In this document: positions 18,824 to 27,963 of the stretch, piece by piece
How the letters are laid out: the number at the start of each line of letters is the position of its first letter
How positions within the stretch are numbered: the stretch's first letter is position 1
NCBI RefSeq assembly: GCF_001636315.1
Contig: NZ_KV440949.1
Location: forward strand, 2,285,203 to 2,349,202
DNA from: Neobacillus mesonae
GTDB taxonomy: Bacteria; Bacillota; Bacilli; Bacillales; Cytobacillaceae
Direction: 5' to 3'
Length of the DNA stretch: 64,000 bases
Translations under genes and position numbers: made by a program
The notes under the pieces: model-generated
What the model was told of the DNA's origin: nothing
Databases searched by the model: none
The model's input: only the letters and a program-made list of their open reading frames with translations

Positions 18824-18857
18824 CGATGATGCAGGAGAACCGACCCCATGCATCATG
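18824..18857. repeat. REP-like element, GAACCGACCCC variant
   Basis: GATGATGCAGGAGAACCGACCCCATGCATCATGAT, a degenerate copy whose outer arms GATGATGCA / TGCATCATGAT are inverted; related to the GAACCGTCCC family elsewhere in the window (start and end positions are given; sequence quoted in arms only for the core). Confidence 0.5.
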
Positions 18858-18859
18858 AT

Positions 18860-18897
18860 AAAAAAGCTGCCGAGTTGTGTTCTTCGGCAGCTTTGTT
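18860..18897. terminator. Bidirectional terminator
   Basis: Stem AAAGCTGCCGA / TCGGCAGCTTT with A-run left and T-rich right side, between the convergent genes ending at 18739 and 18912. Confidence 0.85.
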
Positions 18898-18911
18898 TAA
18901 ATTTATTGTTA

Positions 18912-19067
18912 TTAGCCAATGACTAGGTTTTTTAAGTCGGCTTTTAGATCTTCCATTAGTTGTTCGAGGGTGAGTTCTTTTTCGCTTCGGCCTTTTTCAT
19001 ATGCCTTTTTCACGATTTCGTTAAAGGCTACGATGTCCGCGCTTTTTTTTATTTCCTCCTTCTCCAA
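18912..19067 (-). CDS. Small charged protein with TTG start
   Basis: A 51-residue frame starting at TTG 19067, with AGGAGG 8 bases upstream. The sequence is rich in Glu and Lys and predicted helical (KKAYEKGRSEKELTLEQLME). There is no ATG near the start and the ribosome site is perfect, so TTG is the probable start. It is monocistronic and ends at the bidirectional hairpin. I do not recognise the family. Confidence 0.65.
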   Translation of the reverse strand: MEKEEIKKSADIVAFNEIVKKAYEKGRSEKELTLEQLMEDLKADLKNLVIG

Positions 19068-19337
19068 ATCAAAATCCTCCTAAAGTCATAATGTCATATT
19101 TTACTATAAGGAAAGATGGTTGTAAATCGATTTCCAGATGTAAATTGTAGAAATTTTGTGAACGCCGTCGAATGCCGGTCACAAGATTGATTTTTTCAGG
19201 CAATTTTTCAAAATTCCCCATCCGTATTCCACAAAATTTCCCGGAAAATTACACGTTTTTGCATAACCTCCCCCAAAACACTAGCAATCTATGGTAAAAT
19301 TTATTAGAAATAAAAATAATATGAGGTGATTTGTCAA

Positions 19338-20633
19338 GTGAAGAAAACCATTGTTCGGACGTTGTCGACGGCCGCACTGCTTTCGATTGCTTACGCCGGC
19401 TCTGCACATGCCGCTACATACAAAGTTCAAAAGGGCGATACTCTATCAGAGATTGCCAGTAAATATAATACGAGCGTTGCTCAAATAAAGAAACTTAACA
19501 GCTTAAAATCAGATCTTATCCACATCAACCAAACTCTTCAGGTCTCCACAGCTGTTAAAACTACGCATGCATCCAAGTCAGCTACCTATACTGTCGTCAA
19601 AGGTGATGCCCTGATTAAGATTGCCAACCGTTTTGATGTGACTGTTGGCGAACTCAAGCAGTGGAACAAGCTGGCCAGCGACATGATTTATGTCGGACAG
19701 GTGCTGAAGGTATCGGATGGGGCAAGTACATCTTTTACAACGCAAACTGTGAAACCGGCAGCTAAGCCAAGTGCGAAACCGGCTGTGCCTGCAAAACCAG
19801 CAGCGTCCACAGCAACTACTTTTTACACCGTGAAAAGCGGCGATTACCTAGGAAAGATCGCCAAGACGTATAACACAACTGTCGCAAACTTAAAGTCCTT
19901 GAATGGTCTGAAATCCGACTTCATCCGCGTAGGCGACAAACTGAAGGTGCCTGCCAAAACGGCTGTGAAGCCAGCGGTTAAACCGGCGACGAAACCAGTA
20001 TCTAAGCCAGTGCTGCAAGCCCCGGCAAAACCAGCTGCTCCGGCTATCAAACCGCAGGCAACAGGCTACTACCTCGTTGTAGGCGGCGACACCCTTGGCA
20101 AAATTGCCGTGAAGTTCGGGACAACCATCCAAGACTTGAAGTCACAGAATAATCTGACTTCCGATTTAATTTATGTCGGACAACAGCTAAAGGTGCCTAG
20201 TCAAGCCGGTGCAACAGTGACGAAACCAACCCAAACAGTGAACAAGCCAGCAGCGGAGCCATCTGATGCGGATCTCTCCCAAAAGGCAATTTCTATTGCT
20301 AAAGATTTAATCGGCGTTCCATATGTGTGGGGCGGAAATACTCCGGATGGGTTTGACTGCAGCGGGTTCATTTATTATGTATACAAGAATTCCGGCAAAT
20401 CTTTGCTTCGTACGTCGGCCGCAGGCTACTATGCCCGTGCCTATTACGTTGATAAGCCAAAGCCAGGCGACCTCGTCTTTTTCGAAAATACATATAAAAA
20501 AGGCATATCGCATCTAGGCATTTACCTTGGCAACAATCAATTTATCCACGCCAGCGACTATGGCGTAGCGATTTCCAACCTGGATAACCCATACTACAAA
20601 TCGCATTTTGAAAGTTTTAAAAGATTTTACTAA
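19338..20633 (+). CDS. LysM-NlpC/P60 peptidoglycan D,L-endopeptidase
   Basis: A 431-residue secreted cell wall hydrolase, GTG start at 19338 after GAGGTGAT. Signal peptide MKKTIVRTLSTAALLSIAYA ending SAHA. Four LysM domains (each YxVxxGDxLxxIAxxY...DxIxVGQxLKV) are separated by Pro/Lys/Ala/Thr linkers. The C-terminal NlpC/P60 domain (last 125 residues) has catalytic Cys in GFDCSGF, His in ISHLGIYLG, and a third polar His in FIHAS. It cleaves the D-Glu-m-Dap bond in peptidoglycan. The domain count is like B. subtilis CwlS, and LytE/LytF are close relatives; orthology cannot be set without alignment. Role: cell separation or wall turnover. Confidence 0.92.
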   Translation: MKKTIVRTLSTAALLSIAYAGSAHAATYKVQKGDTLSEIASKYNTSVAQIKKLNSLKSDLIHINQTLQVSTAVKTTHASKSATYTVVKGDALIKIANRFDVTVGELKQWNKLASDMIYVGQVLKVSDGASTSFTTQTVKPAAKPSAKPAVPAKPAASTATTFYTVKSGDYLGKIAKTYNTTVANLKSLNGLKSDFIRVGDKLKVPAKTAVKPAVKPATKPVSKPVLQAPAKPAAPAIKPQATGYYLVVGGDTLGKIAVKFGTTIQDLKSQNNLTSDLIYVGQQLKVPSQAGATVTKPTQTVNKPAAEPSDADLSQKAISIAKDLIGVPYVWGGNTPDGFDCSGFIYYVYKNSGKSLLRTSAAGYYARAYYVDKPKPGDLVFFENTYKKGISHLGIYLGNNQFIHASDYGVAISNLDNPYYKSHFESFKRFY

Positions 20634-20663
20634 ACTCGGATAAAATAGAACATCATTTAACAC

Positions 20664-20702
20664 CCTAGACCTACTCACCATTTTGAGTAGGTCATTTTTA
20701 AA
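20664..20702 (+). terminator. Rho-independent terminator
   Basis: Stem GACCTACTCA / TGAGTAGGTC followed by ATTTTTA, ending the LysM-NlpC/P60 gene. Confidence 0.85.
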
Positions 20703-20723
20703 TAAAAGGAAAGTGGTGGTGTA

Positions 20724-21614
20724 ATGAAGAACATTTTTGTGCTTGGCGGAGTCTCCTATAATCTGATCATTGATGTGGATGAATTTCCCCAACCAGTTGC
20801 CCATACCATTAGCTCTGTTAACTCCTATCGCGAAACGATAGGCAATACAGGAGCAGGCAAGGCATTAAACTTAAACAAATTGGGATTTAATGTGACATTT
20901 TACGGCGTCATTGGTCAGGATGATTATGGGGAAAAGATTGCGTCTACTTTCCATCAAGAGGGAATTACATTTGGTTATGATGTCAGTCCAAATGGCACTG
21001 AAAGACATCTCAACTTCATGAAAAATGCTACTGGTGAAAGATTATCCATATTTTTAAATTCAATACCTGAGATTAATACAAATATAGAGGTCGTAGAGCA
21101 ATATATTAGAGAAAATGACATCGTGTTTTTGAATATCATGTCATACTGCAAAGACTTCATCCCGTTATTGAAAAAATATAATAAAGAGATTTGGGTCGAC
21201 CTCCATGATTATGATGGAAAAAATGAATACCATCAGGACTTTATTGATGCCGCTGATGTAATTCAATTCAGCTCCGAAAATAACCCTGAATACCAGGAAA
21301 CGATCAGAAAGTTCCTATCTGACGGGAAAAAGTTAGTAGTCTGCACTCATGGCAGTAAAGGCTCCACCATCGCCAATGAAAAGGAATGGCTGGACGTGCC
21401 CGCATTAAAATATGATGCGATTGACACAAACGGTGCGGGCGATGCTTACTCCGCAGGGATTTTATACGGAGTTGCGCAAGGTTATGATTTAGAGAAAACC
21501 GCCAAAATGGCCTCCATCGCAGGCGGAATGGCCACTACCTCCAAGCAGCTCGCATCAGAGGAACTTTCTTGTGAAAAAGTTGAGGACGAATATAGAAAAG
21601 TAAAGTCAAAATAA
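20724..21614 (+). CDS. PfkB-family carbohydrate kinase
   Basis: A 296-residue cytoplasmic kinase of the ribokinase/PfkB family. The N-terminal GGVSYNLIIDVDEFP, the substrate-binding GNTGAGKALNLNKLG and the C-terminal signature DTNGAGDAYSAGI with the catalytic Asp are clear. The ATG follows GGTGGTG at short distance. The natural sugar or nucleoside is not obvious; no transport or isomerase gene lies next to it, so it may act on ribose, fructose or an adenosine-like substrate. Flanked by terminators on both sides, so transcribed alone. Confidence 0.85.
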   Translation: MKNIFVLGGVSYNLIIDVDEFPQPVAHTISSVNSYRETIGNTGAGKALNLNKLGFNVTFYGVIGQDDYGEKIASTFHQEGITFGYDVSPNGTERHLNFMKNATGERLSIFLNSIPEINTNIEVVEQYIRENDIVFLNIMSYCKDFIPLLKKYNKEIWVDLHDYDGKNEYHQDFIDAADVIQFSSENNPEYQETIRKFLSDGKKLVVCTHGSKGSTIANEKEWLDVPALKYDAIDTNGAGDAYSAGILYGVAQGYDLEKTAKMASIAGGMATTSKQLASEELSCEKVEDEYRKVKSK

Positions 21615-21615
21615 C

Positions 21616-21645
21616 TTGAGCCGGGCTGAACGCCCGGCTTTTTTG
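21616..21645 (+). terminator. Rho-independent terminator
   Basis: Stem GCCGGGC / GCCCGGC with a 5-base loop, then six T; directly after the PfkB stop codon. Confidence 0.9.
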
Positions 21646-21660
21646 ATTGGGTTTTGGTAA

Positions 21661-21760
21661 AGTTGCAGATATATCGTTTCAACTTGCAGATATATGGCGG
21701 AAAGTCGCAGATATATTGTCTAAGCTCGCAGATATCCGGGGAAAAGTTGCAGATATGGTG
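21661..21760. repeat. 21-bp array, GCAGATAT type (5 units)
   Basis: GCAGATAT starts at 21665, 21686, 21707, 21728 and 21749, exactly 21 bp apart. The bases between are not conserved. Positioned just past the PfkB terminator. Confidence 0.92.
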
Positions 21761-21812
21761 TAAGGGTACACTCCCCATCGTTTTGCTATCCCAAAAATCG
21801 GTAATCAAATGA

Positions 21813-21842
21813 CCTGAGTCAGGCTTAACGCCTGACTTTCCA
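21813..21842 (+). terminator. Terminator-like hairpin
   Basis: Stem AGTCAGGC / GCCTGACT with a 5-base loop, followed by TTC. No gene ends immediately before it; resembles the GCCAGGC/GCCTGGC terminators at 30248 and 46911. Confidence 0.5.
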
Positions 21843-21917
21843 ATCAGAATTTACCAATTTGGTCTAAGTTTCCTATGAAAAGTAGGTCGATCCAAGCAAA
21901 AATGACTCTGCGATTAT

Positions 21918-22005
21918 TTTTTGGCTATTTTTTCAGGTGTTTTGGCAACTTTATTAAGGGATTTGGCTATTTTTTCGGGTGTTTTGGCTATTTATACATT
22001 TTATT
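21918..22005. repeat. 21-bp array, TTTTGGCTATTT type (4 units)
   Basis: TTTGGC starts at 21920, 21941, 21962 and 21983, exactly 21 bp apart, ending with TTTATACATTTT. The same words and ending occur at 8204, 29106 and 30587. Confidence 0.92.
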
Positions 22006-22085
22006 CCATAAAAACGAATGATACACCATTAAAAAAAGGACCTCCCAATAGATTGATCTGAACCCAAAAAGTTAGACACTGAAAT

Positions 22086-22835
22086 TTAGGCAGCTACCTG
22101 GGCATGAGTTCGGTATAGAACCGGACTCATGCCTTTTAATTTTGCCTTAATCCGTTTGTGATTATAGTAATAAATATATTTCTCTAATTCTACTTTAAAA
22201 TGCTGCATACTCTCAAATTCTTTTAAATAGAGTAATTCAGACTTTAATAAGCCAAAGAAATTCTCCATGACTGCGTGATCTAAACAATTCCCCTTACATG
22301 ACATACTCTGAGTAATCCCACGTTCTTTTAAAGCATGTTGGTACTGCTTCATTTGATAATGCCAACCTTGATCAGAATGGAGGATGGGGGTGTCTCCGTC
22401 ATTTAGACGTTTAAAAGCTTTATCCAGCATTTTTGAAACAAGTGGATAAACAGGACGCTTTTCTGTGTTAAAAGCGATGATTTCCCCGTTGTATAAATCT
22501 AGAATGGTGGATAAATATAGCTTCTCTCCATGTAGGTGGAATTCTGTTACATCCGTTACCCACTTCTCATTAGGCTTTGATGCTTTAAATTCACGCTCCA
22601 AAATATTAGGGGCAATTTTACCTACTTGCCCACGGTATGAACGATATTTTTTCATGCGTACAAGACATTTTAATCCCATTTCATTCATCAGGCGGCGAAC
22701 AGTTTTATGATTAATTTGTAATCCTTGATTACGTAATTCCAACGTGATACGACGATATCCATATCGTCCTTGATGTTCCTCAAAAATATGATTAATTAGT
22801 TCTTTGACTTCCTTATATTTATCTGGACGATTCAT
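22086..22835 (-). CDS. IS150-type transposase OrfB (DDE integrase domain)
   Basis: 249 residues if counted from ATG 22835, but the frame continues upstream without stop to about 22958 (…AQVIYELRHEF…STYYYW) and is normally made as an OrfAB fusion by -1 frameshift. It contains the integrase core: ITLELRNQGLQINHKTVRRLM, then DVTEFHLHGEKLYLSTILDL (first Asp), LHSDQGWHYQ (second Asp), and a late Glu in DHAVMENFFGLLKSELL (DDE triad). Confidence 0.92.
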   Translation of the reverse strand: MNRPDKYKEVKELINHIFEEHQGRYGYRRITLELRNQGLQINHKTVRRLMNEMGLKCLVRMKKYRSYRGQVGKIAPNILEREFKASKPNEKWVTDVTEFHLHGEKLYLSTILDLYNGEIIAFNTEKRPVYPLVSKMLDKAFKRLNDGDTPILHSDQGWHYQMKQYQHALKERGITQSMSCKGNCLDHAVMENFFGLLKSELLYLKEFESMQHFKVELEKYIYYYNHKRIKAKLKGMSPVLYRTHAQVAA

Positions 22836-22924
22836 TTGTTTAATCCAGTAATAATAGGTACTACGCGCAATACCAGCGACCTTTACTAGATCGATAACTT
22901 TAAATTCATGCCTTAATTCATATA

Positions 22925-23434
22925 TTACTTGCGCTTTGTCTTGTTCCGTAATTTTTCTTTTTCTTGAATTAAGGCACTCAACTTTTTTAAATAGGCATTC
23001 TCCATACGTAAACGCTCAATTTCAGCGCGTAACGCTTTTTCAGATCCTTCCGCCGGTTGAGCTTTGTTTGTTTCTTTTTTCATGGATGAACGCCCCTTTG
23101 TCTTTGGTTGAAGAGCGTCAATCCCTTGAGTTTCAAATAAACACTTCCAATTCCCGACTGTTGTAGAGGCTGGAATGTTAAATGCTAAAGCTGCTTCATC
23201 GATGGACGCTCCCATCTCGTTTATATAATTTAGTACGTCCATTTTAAACTCTACTGGATAGTTTGTATATGTTTTGTGGAAAGCTGCTAATCCATGTTCA
23301 CGATACTTAGCTACCCATTTTTTTAACATCGTAATATTTACACTATATTTTCCAGCTATATCTTTAAAGGATTCTACCCCCTCAAGGTAGTCATAAATAG
23401 CTTCTAGTTTGGTTTCTAAAGAATATTTAGTCAT
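22925..23434 (-). CDS. IS150-type transposase OrfA (helix-turn-helix)
   Basis: 169 residues from ATG 23434, which has TGGAGGTG upstream (MTKYSLETKLEA). N-terminal HTH repeats (LEGVESFKDIAGKYSVN, ASIDEAALAFNIPAS) bind the element ends; the C-terminal leucine zipper-like ALRAEIERLRMENAYLKK multimerises. The end overlaps the OrfB frame at an A-rich slip site (GAAAAAGAAAAAT). Confidence 0.9.
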   Translation of the reverse strand: MTKYSLETKLEAIYDYLEGVESFKDIAGKYSVNITMLKKWVAKYREHGLAAFHKTYTNYPVEFKMDVLNYINEMGASIDEAALAFNIPASTTVGNWKCLFETQGIDALQPKTKGRSSMKKETNKAQPAEGSEKALRAEIERLRMENAYLKKLSALIQEKEKLRNKTKRK

Positions 23435-23510
23435 AAAAAACTGCACCTCCAATTGTTAGTTGTGTCTAACAATTGGGGTGCAGTTCAGATCTTAGGAAGC
23501 CCCTTTTATA

Positions 23511-24626
23511 TTATTTGTCCGCTAGTCCTTTGAATACTTCTACGGCTGTTTCGATGAGATCGTCACGGAAGTCGTATTCGAAGCTGTGGAGGATTGGGTA
23601 ATCCTCTCCGTTTCCGACATAGCAGTAGGATCCTTTTGTTAGCTTTGTGAAATGACCGAAGTCTTCGGAGCCGCGGAATGCTTCTTGCAGCTCAGCCATT
23701 GCCAGGCCCTTTTCCTGGCAGACCGCGCGAATTTTGTCTGTGCTTTCCTTATGGTTGGCGGTTTCCGGGAATTCATCCTGGTATTCGAAGCGTACTTTCA
23801 AGCCATACTTCTCTGCTTCCGCTTGCGCCAAGTCCTCTAATTTCTTTTGCAGCTTGTCCATTTCCGCTTCGTACAGGGCACGAATCGTCATCCGCAGCAC
23901 GCCTTTACCGGCATTGACACCAAACGCTTTTGCACCGATATCAACTTGGACAATTGTGCAAAGAACGATGCCTTCATTCGCCGCAGGATCGACAAATCCA
24001 GGGATCGCGTCAATGACTTTGGCGATCGCAAATGATGGATTTTTCCCCTTCTCCGGCTCGCTTGCGTGAGACTGAGCGCCCTCAAAATAAATCGACATTC
24101 CCTTGGACGCACAGTGGGCAGTGCCGTCGATCACATGCACAACACCGTGCGGGAATCCGCTCATATTGTGCCATGCAAAGATTTCATCGATGTTTTCTTC
24201 CTTGATAAACACCGCGCACTCGGCCGCTCCGTCACCCGTTTCCTCGGCATGCTGGAACAAGAAGAAAATGTTATTATCTGACCCCTTCTGGTCGATTTCC
24301 AACGCGAAACCTACAAGTGTCGCTGTGTGGCCGTCGTGACCGCATTTGTGAGACACGCCTGGAATCTGCGAGCCGTACGGCAGCTCGATCGTTTCCTCAA
24401 TCGGCAGCGCGTCAAAATCGGCTCGGAACGCCACATTTCTTTTTCCCACAGGGGAGTGATAAATCGCATAGAACCAACGGCCCTTGTCGACAATTTCAAG
24501 ACTTGTGTTCGCTTTCAAAAATTCGATTACATGCTGTTTTGTCCACACTTCATAGTTTGATAGTTCCGGATGGGCATGCAGCTCGTGGCGCAGCTGGATC
24601 GCCATTTCTAAATTTTTCTTTTCCAC
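23511..24626 (-). CDS. M20 family amidohydrolase/aminoacylase
   Basis: A 371-residue enzyme starting at GTG 24626 (MEKKNLEMAIQLRHELHAHPELSNYE); AAGGAG lies 8 bases upstream, while the earlier in-frame ATG lacks such a site and adds a 21-residue Lys/Thr-rich tail. Metal-site motifs: ADFDALP, HKCGHDGHT, FQHAEETGDGA (Glu pair) and a late His in ILHSFEYDF; dimerisation domain with AQSHASEPEKG. Paralog of the gene at 9173 but clearly diverged. Its terminator has been interrupted by the insertion sequence. Confidence 0.87.
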   Translation of the reverse strand: MEKKNLEMAIQLRHELHAHPELSNYEVWTKQHVIEFLKANTSLEIVDKGRWFYAIYHSPVGKRNVAFRADFDALPIEETIELPYGSQIPGVSHKCGHDGHTATLVGFALEIDQKGSDNNIFFLFQHAEETGDGAAECAVFIKEENIDEIFAWHNMSGFPHGVVHVIDGTAHCASKGMSIYFEGAQSHASEPEKGKNPSFAIAKVIDAIPGFVDPAANEGIVLCTIVQVDIGAKAFGVNAGKGVLRMTIRALYEAEMDKLQKKLEDLAQAEAEKYGLKVRFEYQDEFPETANHKESTDKIRAVCQEKGLAMAELQEAFRGSEDFGHFTKLTKGSYCYVGNGEDYPILHSFEYDFRDDLIETAVEVFKGLADK

Positions 24627-24872
24627 TGTGATAGTCTCCTTTTTCTTGGAAGTTTTAGGAATGGAAATAGGAGTTTTTTTAATATACACAATTATTATTT
24701 TATCACAAAAGTTTTGGAATATTAAAGTACTCTATTATTCTATTACTGGGGTATTGCATGCCATGAAAGTGAGTGACAATGCCATTTTGCTGTGTTGTAA
24801 TCACCAGTTACAAACAATTACCAATTTATATCGAGCTACTTCCGTTTTTAAAAACCGCATTTTGAATGTTTT
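24627..24872. other. Gap with no recognised element
   Basis: Holds the promoter side of the M20 gene. No palindrome, repeat unit or conserved frame was found apart from AT-rich promoter-like stretches. Confidence 0.4.
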
Positions 24873-24910
24873 AAAAGGAAGGCCAGTCTTCAATCGAGAC
24901 TGGCCTTCGC
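24873..24910 (-). terminator. Terminator of gntP-like gene
   Basis: Perfect 11-bp stem AAGGCCAGTCT / AGACTGGCCTT with a 7-base loop, followed on the minus strand by TCCTTTT. Confidence 0.85.
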
Positions 24911-24931
24911 GAAAAAATTTTTCGGAATATA

Positions 24932-26272
24932 TCAAACTAGAACGACCCACAAAATAACAGCCGTGACAATGGTCACAAGCCCTTGAAACAAGGTAGCCAT
25001 TGTCTGTGCCTTGTATGCATCGGTTACCTTCATTCCCGTGAATTGAGTGACAACCCAGAAGAAGCTGTCATTCACATGGCTGACGGTCATCGCTCCAGCA
25101 CCGATCGCCATCACGACTAATGCCAGCGGTACGGCTCCTTCGATCCCTAAAGCCGGCAGCATTGGTGCAATGAGCGAAGAGGTGATGACCAGTGCCGCAG
25201 TGGACGAACCTTGCGCCGTTTTTAAAGCAGCCGCAATCACGAATGGAATCAGCAGGAATAATGCACCGCTGAACATATCTCCAATCGACCAGCTTTGAAT
25301 GGCTTCTGCAATACCAGTATTTTTAATGACGCCGCCAAACGCACCGCCTGCCCCTGTAATAAGGAGAATTGGCGCTGATTCTACTAAACCTTCTCCAACC
25401 CATTTTGTTAATGTCTCCTCATTATATTTTGGCAGTAAGGCAAAAGCAGCGATCACACCTACAAGTAACGCTACAAGTGGTGACCCTAAGAAGATGAAAA
25501 AGTTTGCGATATCCCCTGTTGCTTTTTGAAAGGTCACAACGGAACCAATCCCAATCAGGACAATTGGTAATACAATCGGTAAAAATGATAGAAACGTAGA
25601 TGGCATTTTTCCAAAAGAGGCGACGATTTCATCGTAATTTAAATCCTCACCATCGTCTTCCACCTCGATTTTGTTCGCTACTTTTGTCGCCCAGAAATAG
25701 CCGACAATGGTAGCTGGAATCGCTGTAATCAATCCAATTAAAATAATCGTACCTAAGAAATTACTGGCACCAATATTTCCAGCTGCGGCGATTGGGCCGG
25801 GTGTTGGCGGTACAAGTGTATGTGTTGCGTATAAGCCGGTGGCAAGTGCGACCGACATCGAAGCAACCGCCACTTTTGCGCGTTTTGCTAGTGCTTTTCG
25901 TAAGCTTGACAGAATTACAAATCCCGAATCGCAGAATACGGGGATGGAGACAATATAACCTATTAAACTCATAGCAAGCTGCGGCCGTTTTGGACCGACA
26001 ATTCGGAGTACGACCTCTGCCATCCTTAGAGCGGCTCCTGATTTTTCAAGGATCACTCCGATAATGGTTCCGAATACAATCACGAGCCCGATTCCGCCCA
26101 TTAAGCCTCCAAAACCGGTATTGACATTTTCCACAATCTTAGCGAGCGGCATGCCAGAAGCAAATCCTACAAAAAATGTCCCTAGTAATAATGATAAAAA
26201 CGGATGCAGTTTGAATTTAGTTGTGGCGATGACCACTAATAAAACACCAACGAGCAAAACTAGAAATAACAT
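24932..26272 (-). CDS. GntP-family gluconate/glycerate permease
   Basis: A 446-residue H+ symporter of the GntP family with about 12-13 membrane segments. Signature stretches: GLMGGIGLVIVFGTIIGVILEKSGAA, TLVPPTPGPIAAA (a family marker) and AIGAGAMTVSHVNDSFFWVV near the C-terminus. It is transcribed with the glycerate kinase gene upstream, with 21-bp repeats in the 400-bp gap between. Together with CdaR this suggests uptake of glycerate or a related sugar acid. Confidence 0.9.
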   Translation of the reverse strand: MLFLVLLVGVLLVVIATTKFKLHPFLSLLLGTFFVGFASGMPLAKIVENVNTGFGGLMGGIGLVIVFGTIIGVILEKSGAALRMAEVVLRIVGPKRPQLAMSLIGYIVSIPVFCDSGFVILSSLRKALAKRAKVAVASMSVALATGLYATHTLVPPTPGPIAAAGNIGASNFLGTIILIGLITAIPATIVGYFWATKVANKIEVEDDGEDLNYDEIVASFGKMPSTFLSFLPIVLPIVLIGIGSVVTFQKATGDIANFFIFLGSPLVALLVGVIAAFALLPKYNEETLTKWVGEGLVESAPILLITGAGGAFGGVIKNTGIAEAIQSWSIGDMFSGALFLLIPFVIAAALKTAQGSSTAALVITSSLIAPMLPALGIEGAVPLALVVMAIGAGAMTVSHVNDSFFWVVTQFTGMKVTDAYKAQTMATLFQGLVTIVTAVILWVVLV

Positions 26273-26332
26273 GTACGTTTCCCCCTCTATTTTTTATAGG
26301 CTGTTGTTGGATCGATTGTTGCTCTTACGATT

Positions 26333-26410
26333 CGCCGATAAACTAGCTTTTTTCGCTGATAAAATCAAAATATCGCTGATAAAATCAAAATATCGCCGAT
26401 AAAATTTTTG
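26333..26410. repeat. 21-bp-type array, CGCTGATAAAATC (4 units)
   Basis: CGCYGATAAA starts at 26333, 26354, 26374 and 26394: steps of 21, 20 and 20 bp. It is in the gntP promoter side of the gap. Confidence 0.85.
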
Positions 26411-26506
26411 ATTTCATTTTTTGAAGTACCTTTGTTTCGTTCTAATATAGAAAAACAACAAAGTAATCGAAAACAGCCTTTCTAAAAAGTTGTTGCTTGT
26501 TTGATT

Positions 26507-26605
26507 CGCTAATAGAATAGTAAAAATCGCTAATAGAATACCGAAATTCGCTAATAAAACAGTAAAAATCGCTAATATAACGCCGAAATTCGCCAATAGG
26601 GTGTA
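26507..26605. repeat. 21-bp array, CGCTAATA type (5 units)
   Basis: TTCGCTAATA or CGCCAATA starts at 26507, 26528, 26549, 26570 and 26591, exactly 21 bp apart; odd and even units have slightly different fillers (pair period 42). Same core word as arrays at 30433 and 46687. Confidence 0.93.
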
Positions 26606-26671
26606 ATTTTACACCAAAATCGGGACATTTAGAGTTAAAACTCAACAACAATAATTGCAAAAAGAGCCTTT

Positions 26672-27811
26672 TTATAAAATCGATGCTAAGTAAGTTCGCA
26701 TCACCTGCTCTGCCGCTTGCTCTAACAGCTCCGCGCCGCGGTTCATCGCCTCTTGAAGCGTCATGGGTGCATTAATAATGCTATGTACACTGTGAATACC
26801 GTGCTCATAGAGCTGATCAATTCCTGATCCCACAGATCCCGCGAGGATAAATACCGGTATTTGCCCGTGCTTTTTCGCTTCTTGTGCCACTCCCATGGGG
26901 GTCTTGCCTGAAGCCGTTTGAAAATCTGTCTGTCCTTCACCAGTGAAAATACACTTCGCTCCCTCAAGCTTTTGGCCAAGCTTGGTGTATTCCATCACAA
27001 GATCGATTCCCCTCTTTGTCACTGCTGGGAAAAAGGCTTGAAAAGCGCCGCCAATCCCCCCTGCAGCACCGGCACCTGGTTTTTCGTGCAACCGTATCCC
27101 TGTTTTTACTTCAATTAAATCGGCCCAGTGAGCTAAATTCCGGTCAAGCACCTTGACCATCTCTAGCGTTGCCCCTTTTTGCGGACCAAAGACATGCGAG
27201 GCTCCGTTCACCCCAATCAATGGATTTTGGACATCTGTCGCAATTAAAAATTTTGCCTCCGCAATTCTTGAATCAAACTGGCTCTCATCAATTGCAGCAA
27301 TCCGGGAAAGTTCACCGCCTCCAAACCCTACAGGCTTTCCTTCCGAATCCAGCAGCTTCATTCCTAAGGCCTGAAGCATGCCAGCCCCGCCATCATTGGT
27401 AGCGCTTCCACCAATAGCTAAAATAAAATTTCGGCAGCCATCGTCCAATGCTTTTTTGATTAATTCACCTGTGCCAAAGGTTGTGGTAAACAAAGGATTT
27501 CGTTTTTCAGGAGCGATCAGATTTAGGCCTGATGCTGTTGCCATTTCGATGACACACGTTTCCTGGTCACCAAGGATTCCATAAGCAGCCCGAACAGGCT
27601 CTAATAATGGTCCTTTTACCACAACATCCACAAAACGGCCATTTGTTGCGGCAACTAAACTGTCCGCTGTACCTTCTCCCCCGTCCGCAACCGGCACTAG
27701 AACGGTCTCTGCTTCAGGCAGCACCTTTTTAATCCCTTTTTCGATTGCTAGTGCCGCTTCAAGTGCGGTTAGTGAGCCTTTAAATGAATCGGGTGCAATA
27801 ACAATCTTCAT
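26672..27811 (-). CDS. glxK: Glycerate kinase (GlxK type)
   Basis: A 379-residue kinase that phosphorylates D-glycerate, feeding it into lower glycolysis. The N-terminus MKIVIAPDSFKGSLTALEA and VPVADGGEGT are the family signature; GGSATNDGGAGMLQALG, GEGQTDFQTASGKTP and a late GSVGSG complete it. It is the first gene of the unit with the GntP permease and lies divergent from a CdaR-type regulator. Start ATG 27811. Whether the product is 2- or 3-phosphoglycerate depends on subtype and cannot be told here. Confidence 0.92.
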   Translation of the reverse strand: MKIVIAPDSFKGSLTALEAALAIEKGIKKVLPEAETVLVPVADGGEGTADSLVAATNGRFVDVVVKGPLLEPVRAAYGILGDQETCVIEMATASGLNLIAPEKRNPLFTTTFGTGELIKKALDDGCRNFILAIGGSATNDGGAGMLQALGMKLLDSEGKPVGFGGGELSRIAAIDESQFDSRIAEAKFLIATDVQNPLIGVNGASHVFGPQKGATLEMVKVLDRNLAHWADLIEVKTGIRLHEKPGAGAAGGIGGAFQAFFPAVTKRGIDLVMEYTKLGQKLEGAKCIFTGEGQTDFQTASGKTPMGVAQEAKKHGQIPVFILAGSVGSGIDQLYEHGIHSVHSIINAPMTLQEAMNRGAELLEQAAEQVMRTYLASIL

Positions 27812-27963
27812 GCTGTCCCCACCTTCTTTTTTTAATACACTAACTAATTATAATCTTCAGACATCATTGATTCATCGTTTTTCATAAACAAAAAAACTTA
27901 AAATTTGAGTGTCATTTTTGTGTATAATGAACGAAAACACTTACATGACTAGGATGATCCAAT

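Larger units (their letters stand above)
22059..23487 (-). mobile_element. IS3-family (IS150-type) insertion sequence
   Basis: About 1.43 kb. Ends: left TGAACCCAAAAAGTTAGACAC, right (reverse complement) TGAACTG...GTTAGACAC. Two overlapping frames encode OrfA (helix-turn-helix) and OrfB (DDE integrase); an A-rich slip site joins them by -1 frameshift. GATC flanks both ends (22055-22058 and 23488-23491), either a 4-bp target duplication or part of the inverted ends, as GATC is its own complement. It sits in the loop of the terminator of the downstream M20 gene. Both frames look intact, so it may be active. Confidence 0.92.

Noticed and set aside
19068..19337. Riboswitch or WalR site upstream of the LysM-NlpC/P60 gene
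   Set aside because: Two TGTAAA words are present but not with the required 5-bp spacing, and no ydaO-type conserved core was found.
22055..23491. GATC as a clear target-site duplication of the IS
   Set aside because: GATC is self-complementary, so it may equally belong to the inverted ends; left undecided.
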